Shown piece by piece: positions 33,413-36,727 of a stretch of DNA of 36,727 bases; position 1 is the first letter of the stretch, and the number at the start of each line of letters is the position of its first letter. The notes under the pieces were generated by a model that made no database searches, was not told the origin of the DNA, and saw nothing but the letters and a program-made list of their open reading frames with translations. The position numbers and the translations under genes were made by a program. This DNA is from Chthonomonadaceae bacterium (GTDB lineage: Bacteria > Armatimonadota > Chthonomonadetes > Chthonomonadales > Chthonomonadaceae): assembly GCA_025054835.1 (NCBI GenBank), contig JANWZQ010000051.1, forward strand, positions 1 through 36,727, in the 5' to 3' direction.

Positions 33413-33441
33413 AAAAAGTGCGGGAGCGATCGCTCCCGCAC
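33413..33441 (-). terminator. Palindromic intrinsic terminator of the tRNA gene
   Basis: A perfect 24-nt palindrome occupies 33418-33441 (arms GTGCGGGAGCGA / TCGCTCCCGCAC), followed on the minus strand by TTTTT (33417-33413). It begins 4 nt after the tRNA 3' end. Confidence 0.85.
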
Positions 33442-33445
33442 GCGA

Positions 33446-33517
33446 TAGGGATACGGGGAATCGAACCCCGGTTACCGAGCTGAGAACCCGGCGTCCTGAC
33501 CTCTAGACGATATCCCC
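33446..33517 (-). tRNA. tRNA-Glu (anticodon CUC)
   Basis: The 72-nt minus-strand sequence folds as a cloverleaf. The acceptor GGGGATA pairs with TATCCCT (G-U closing pair) and the D arm is GTC...GAC. The anticodon stem is CCGGG/CTCGG with loop TTCTCAG, so the anticodon is CTC. The T arm is GGGG/CCCC within TTCGATTC. The GTCTAGAGG-CAGGAC D arm is typical of bacterial tRNA-Glu. CCA is not encoded. It reads GAG; a UUC isoacceptor must be encoded elsewhere. Confidence 0.95.
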
Positions 33518-33557
33518 GTTCAACCGAACTGCACGCGCAGGCGCACAGTACGGCGCT

Positions 33558-33587
33558 ATCATACCCGAACCCGCGATCTTTTGTCAA
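33558..33587 (-). promoter_or_regulatory. Near-consensus promoter of tRNA-Glu
   Basis: On the minus strand a perfect TTGACA (33587-33582), an 18-nt spacer and TATGAT (33563-33558) lie 40 nt upstream of the tRNA 5' end. A GC-rich stretch after the -10 box resembles a stringent discriminator. The roughly 309-nt region from 33518 to 33826 otherwise holds only this promoter and upstream sequence of the divergent membrane gene. Confidence 0.85.
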
Positions 33588-33826
33588 GGTGTATTCTCCA
33601 TATCAGGAGCCTCTACTTGCTGCAACTCTACGAACACAGGTATGCGCCGGCATCCTGTTTGCCGGTGTCCACTCGCTGGCAGGTGTTCCTGACGCGGGGC
33701 ATTTGAGCGGAGCGTGCACACCGTGTTCGAAAACGTGAAAGCTATGCGGAGCACGCAGAAGGTTCCGGTTTCTATGAGGTAAAACATAGGGTGCAACCGT
33801 GATCTTCGCACACGTGTACAGCGCCT

Positions 33827-35854
33827 ATGTCCTCTTCTTCTCCGGAAAAACAGTCCCGGGATACGGATGGTTCACAGAGCCCGACGCGCCCTCAGATCGT
33901 CGGGATCACTCCCCGCGCTTTTGTGATCGGCCTGCTCCTGGTTCCCGTGATGTGTTTCTGGAACGAGTACACCGAGGTGGTGGCTCAGGCAACGGATCTG
34001 GCTGCCATGTCGCTGATCATCGCGGTGGTGTTCGCCCTCTTTGTGCTGGTGACGTTGAACCTGCTGCTCAAGCGGTTCGCTCCCCGGTGGGCCTTCTCGC
34101 AGGCGGAGCTGATGTACATCTACATCATGCAGACCTGCTCGATTGGCATCTCCGGTATCGGCATGGCGCAGTTTCTGGTTACCTTCACCGGCAACATCTT
34201 CTACTACGGCACTCCGGAAAATCGCTGGCAGGAGACTTTTCTACCCGCAGTGCGACCGTGGCTCCTGCCCGACCCGGAGATCGTGCGGCCCTTCTACGTC
34301 GGGCAATCCACGTTCTGGAAAGCGGAGCACATTCAGGGGTGGCTGGCGCCCATTCTGGTCTGGAGCCTCTACATCACGGTGCTACTCGGAGTCATGCTCT
34401 GCATAACGGTTATCCTGCGCCGGCAGTGGATGGATCGGGAACGGCTCGCGTTCCCCATCACGCAATTGCCTCTGGAGCTCGCCCGTGACGGAGGGTCAGA
34501 AAAGTTCTTCCGCTCACGCCAGATGTGGGTTGGCTTCCTGATCCCGGTGGTTCTGGAATCGCTGGCAAGCCTGAACTACCTCTACCCGAACGTGCCTTTC
34601 TTCCCGATCAAGCCCAGTGACCCGCGTCTGAACCTGACACCCCTGTTTGAGGCGTCGCCTCCGTGGAACGGGATCGGCTCGCTACAACTTTCTTTCTACC
34701 CGCTCGTGATCGGCCTGACCTACTTCCTGCCGCTGGATGTGGCCTTCTCGCTCTGGTTCTTCTACCTGTTTACCAAGGTGCAGAACGTGGTGGTGACCGC
34801 GCTGGGCTACCGCGACCCGGGGGCAAGTCTGGCCATGTCGCGCATGCCATACATCGGGGAGCAGTCCGCCGGGGCGTTCGTCGGGCTGGCCCTGTTCGTG
34901 CTCTATGGTATGCGGGCACAGTTGCGTGAGGTGTTCCGCAGGGCCCTGCAACGGCGGCAGACCCATGATGAGATGGAGAGTGCGGCCAACGAGGCGATGC
35001 CCTATCGCACGGCGTTGCTGGGTATGATCGCCGGTGGGATTTTCCTGGTCGGCTTTGGCATGGCCATCGGTATGGCGTGGTGGGTGCCGATCGTATTTTT
35101 CGCGCTCTTCTACCTGTACGTGATCACGTTCACCCGGATCCGTGCTGAAGCAGGATTGCCCTGGGGATTCGGTCCCTACATGAACGCGCATGACCTGATG
35201 AAGACCCCGGCGGGCACTTCCGTCTACACGTTCCAGACACAGGTTGGCCTGCACATGCTGCTCTGGCACGATCTGGATTTCCGGACTACCATGATGCCCA
35301 ACCATCTGGAGGCGCAGAAGATCGGCATCGAGTCCCGGATGAACCTGCGGCATGTGGCCATCGTGATTCTGATCGCTACCGTGGTTGCCTGTCTCTCGTC
35401 GTGGGCCGCGTTGCTGACGATCTACTACGACTACGGCGCAGCCAGCGCCAAGGTCAACAGCTGGCGCACGTCCATGGGGAATGAGCCGTGGCGCGTGCTC
35501 AAGGACGTGGTGGATAACCCCTCCAAACCTGACCCGGCCAGAATGCAGGGCGTGCTCGTCGGAATGATCGTGACCGCTTTCCTGCTGGTGATGCGCCAGC
35601 GGTTCGTTGGCTGGCCGTTTCACCCGACCGGTTACGCGATCGCCGGCACCTTCACCATGGAGTGGCTCTGGTGCGCCACGCTGGTCGGGTGGTTGATCAA
35701 GTGGCTGATCGTGCGCTACGGAGGGATGGCCGCCTACCGCCGGTACATCCCGTTCTTTATCGGTCTGATCCTGGGGGACTACATCACCGGGAGCGTCTGG
35801 GCCATCTACGGTTCTGTGACCGGCGTACAGACCTACCGCGCCTTCCCGATCTAG
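33827..35854 (+). CDS. Large polytopic membrane protein, DUF6785/DUF6784-like
   Basis: The 675-residue protein has about 13-15 hydrophobic segments and no signal peptide. Features include an N-terminal ITPRAFVIGLLLVPVMCFWN segment, WAFSQAELMYIYIMQTCSIG, a charged central region (about 378-400) and a conserved-looking RIRAEAGLPWGFGP motif. It resembles the DUF6785/DUF6784 family, distantly oligopeptide-transporter-like, which I associate with Armatimonadota and Planctomycetota; this is family memory, not a search. The ATG at 33827 has no clear ribosome site, so the start is moderately uncertain. It converges with kdsB (12-nt gap). Transport of an unknown substrate is plausible. Confidence 0.72.
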   Translation: MSSSSPEKQSRDTDGSQSPTRPQIVGITPRAFVIGLLLVPVMCFWNEYTEVVAQATDLAAMSLIIAVVFALFVLVTLNLLLKRFAPRWAFSQAELMYIYIMQTCSIGISGIGMAQFLVTFTGNIFYYGTPENRWQETFLPAVRPWLLPDPEIVRPFYVGQSTFWKAEHIQGWLAPILVWSLYITVLLGVMLCITVILRRQWMDRERLAFPITQLPLELARDGGSEKFFRSRQMWVGFLIPVVLESLASLNYLYPNVPFFPIKPSDPRLNLTPLFEASPPWNGIGSLQLSFYPLVIGLTYFLPLDVAFSLWFFYLFTKVQNVVVTALGYRDPGASLAMSRMPYIGEQSAGAFVGLALFVLYGMRAQLREVFRRALQRRQTHDEMESAANEAMPYRTALLGMIAGGIFLVGFGMAIGMAWWVPIVFFALFYLYVITFTRIRAEAGLPWGFGPYMNAHDLMKTPAGTSVYTFQTQVGLHMLLWHDLDFRTTMMPNHLEAQKIGIESRMNLRHVAIVILIATVVACLSSWAALLTIYYDYGAASAKVNSWRTSMGNEPWRVLKDVVDNPSKPDPARMQGVLVGMIVTAFLLVMRQRFVGWPFHPTGYAIAGTFTMEWLWCATLVGWLIKWLIVRYGGMAAYRRYIPFFIGLILGDYITGSVWAIYGSVTGVQTYRAFPI

Positions 35855-35866
35855 CCGGGGGCATCA

Positions 35867-36631
35867 TCAGAAGTCTCCAGAAAGGGAAGCGTTGTGGGGG
35901 GCCAGCAGCTGTCGGGCACGCTCCAGATCTTCCGGGGTGTCCACGCCGACCGGAGCCGTTTCCACCCGCACCATCCGGATCCGATAGCCATGCTCCAGGG
36001 CGCGCAACTGCTCCAGCGCCTCTGTCTGCTCCAGAGGTGTGGGGGGGAGCGTGGCGAACGTGCTCAGGAAATGCCGCCGGTAAGCGTACAGACCCACATG
36101 CTGCATCACAGTGGCGCCTCCGGAAGGGTTGCGCATGAACGGCAATCGGGCACGCGAGAAGTAGAGCGCGTCTCCGTTCAGGGCCGTCACCACTTTGACG
36201 CATGCCGGACTGTCCAGATCGTACTCCGGGCAGGGGCACATCAGGCTGGACATCGGGAGCGTTGCGTCCTGCAGCAGGGGCTGGATCACTGCCTCGATGG
36301 CCTCCGGGTCCAGAAGGGGCTCATCCCCCTGGATGTTGATCACAATTGCCTCCGGTGGCAGTTCGAGCCGTGTAGCGGCCTCTGCCACGCGGTCTGTGCC
36401 AGACCGATGCGCGTGTGACGTCATGACGGCCTGCCCGCCGAACGCTGCCACCACCCGCGCGATCGCCTCGTCCGGGGTCGCAACTACCACGTTCTCCACA
36501 CCCCGTGCCTGCCGCGCGCGCTCCCAGACGTGCTGGATCATCGGCTTTCCTGCGATGTCGATCAGCGGCTTGTTGGGTAGCCGCGTCGCCGCCAGACGGG
36601 CCGGGATCATTCCGAAAACACGCACGTTCAT
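35867..36631 (-). CDS. kdsB: 3-deoxy-manno-octulosonate cytidylyltransferase (CMP-Kdo synthetase)
   Basis: KdsB activates Kdo with CTP to give CMP-Kdo for lipid A inner-core assembly. The 254-residue protein has the N-terminal nucleotide-binding segment MIPARLAATRLPNKPLIDIA, the IQGDEPL motif, the Kdo-binding TSHAHRSGTDR, and QHVGLYAYRR plus EQTEALEQLRALEHG. Length and motifs match the family. GAGGAA lies about 6 nt before the ATG. Its presence supports an LPS-producing diderm. No other Kdo genes are in view. Confidence 0.96.
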   Translation of the reverse strand: MNVRVFGMIPARLAATRLPNKPLIDIAGKPMIQHVWERARQARGVENVVVATPDEAIARVVAAFGGQAVMTSHAHRSGTDRVAEAATRLELPPEAIVINIQGDEPLLDPEAIEAVIQPLLQDATLPMSSLMCPCPEYDLDSPACVKVVTALNGDALYFSRARLPFMRNPSGGATVMQHVGLYAYRRHFLSTFATLPPTPLEQTEALEQLRALEHGYRIRMVRVETAPVGVDTPEDLERARQLLAPHNASLSGDF

Positions 36632-36669
36632 CGCCGTTCCTCGTTATTTGGAAAACTGAAACATTTTTC

Positions 36670-36698
36670 TTGTTTCCTGGTCTCAATCGCTATATAAT
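36670..36698 (+). promoter_or_regulatory. Strong promoter reading out of the right edge
   Basis: TTGTTT (36670-36675), a 17-nt spacer and a perfect TATAAT (36693-36698), preceded by an A/T-rich stretch that may act as an UP element. It is divergent from kdsB and should drive a gene beyond the window. Confidence 0.65.
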
Positions 36699-36727
36699 AG
36701 CATGCGGCACAGTGAAGGACGCGCGAA

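Noticed and set aside
33584-33811. 75-residue minus-strand open frame upstream of the tRNA promoter
   Set aside because: It overlaps the tRNA promoter -35 box, has no ribosome site and no recognisable domain.
1-36727. CRISPR array, insertion sequence, prophage or attachment site
   Set aside because: No regularly spaced repeats, transposase, integrase or phage structural gene was seen; the tRNA gene has no adjacent integrase or duplicated 3' end.

Overview
The window is a GC-rich bacterial chromosome segment with dense, mostly housekeeping gene content. I see no phage, insertion sequence, integrase or CRISPR array. Two predicted lipoproteins plus a CMP-Kdo synthetase (KdsB) point to a diderm (LPS-type outer membrane) bacterium. 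Taken together with the nusA-ylxR-infB-ylxP-rbfA-nrnA order, a fused mannose-1-phosphate guanylyltransferase/phosphomannomutase-like protein, and a roughly 675-residue polytopic membrane protein of the DUF6785/6784 type, I lean towards an Armatimonadota-like or neighbouring deep-branching lineage. That assignment is inference and would need a marker-gene tree.

Layout. 1-0.9 kb (minus): a partial class I methyltransferase whose SAM-binding motif lies out of frame, and a tiny lipoprotein. 1.1-3.3 kb (plus): a secreted beta-lactamase-fold serine hydrolase and a lipoprotein. 3.3-9.2 kb (plus): a transcription/translation operon (nusA, ylxR, infB, ylxP/DUF503, rbfA, nrnA-like) with a clear promoter, a terminator-like hairpin in the nusA leader and a second intrinsic terminator between nusA and ylxR. 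9.2-11.8 kb: an S4 RNA-binding protein (minus), diverging from a hexulose-6-phosphate-synthase-like decarboxylase-fold enzyme, a small membrane protein and a LolA-like exported protein. 11.9-17.1 kb (plus): the GDP-mannose-type fusion, a GMC oxidoreductase and an aldo/keto reductase. 17.1-21.3 kb (minus): a GT4 glycosyltransferase, a B12-type radical SAM enzyme and a SPASM-like radical SAM enzyme. 21.4-23.0 kb (plus): a class II aldolase and an unknown acidic protein whose end overlaps tatD tail to tail.

22.9-30.2 kb (minus): prfA (RF1), prmC, an ABC ATPase, a CPBP membrane protease, a TPR membrane protein and a TetR regulator form one apparent operon, followed by an ECF-like sigma factor and tatD. 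30.6-33.4 kb (plus): der and radA. 33.4-33.6 kb (minus): tRNA-Glu(CUC) with a near-consensus promoter and a palindromic terminator. 33.8-36.7 kb: the large membrane protein (plus), kdsB (minus), and a strong promoter leaving the right edge.

How the genes work together. The core operons serve termination/antitermination (NusA), translation initiation (IF2), 30S maturation (RbfA, Der), RNA-end turnover (NrnA), and RF1 with its own methyltransferase PrmC. The middle of the window (about 11.9-22.3 kb) has the look of a carbohydrate or surface-molecule module built of sugar-nucleotide synthesis, sugar oxidoreductases, a glycosyltransferase and two radical SAM enzymes. Its product is unknown. A recurring theme is terminator-like hairpins placed just upstream of start codons, including those of nusA, ylxR, prfA and tatD.
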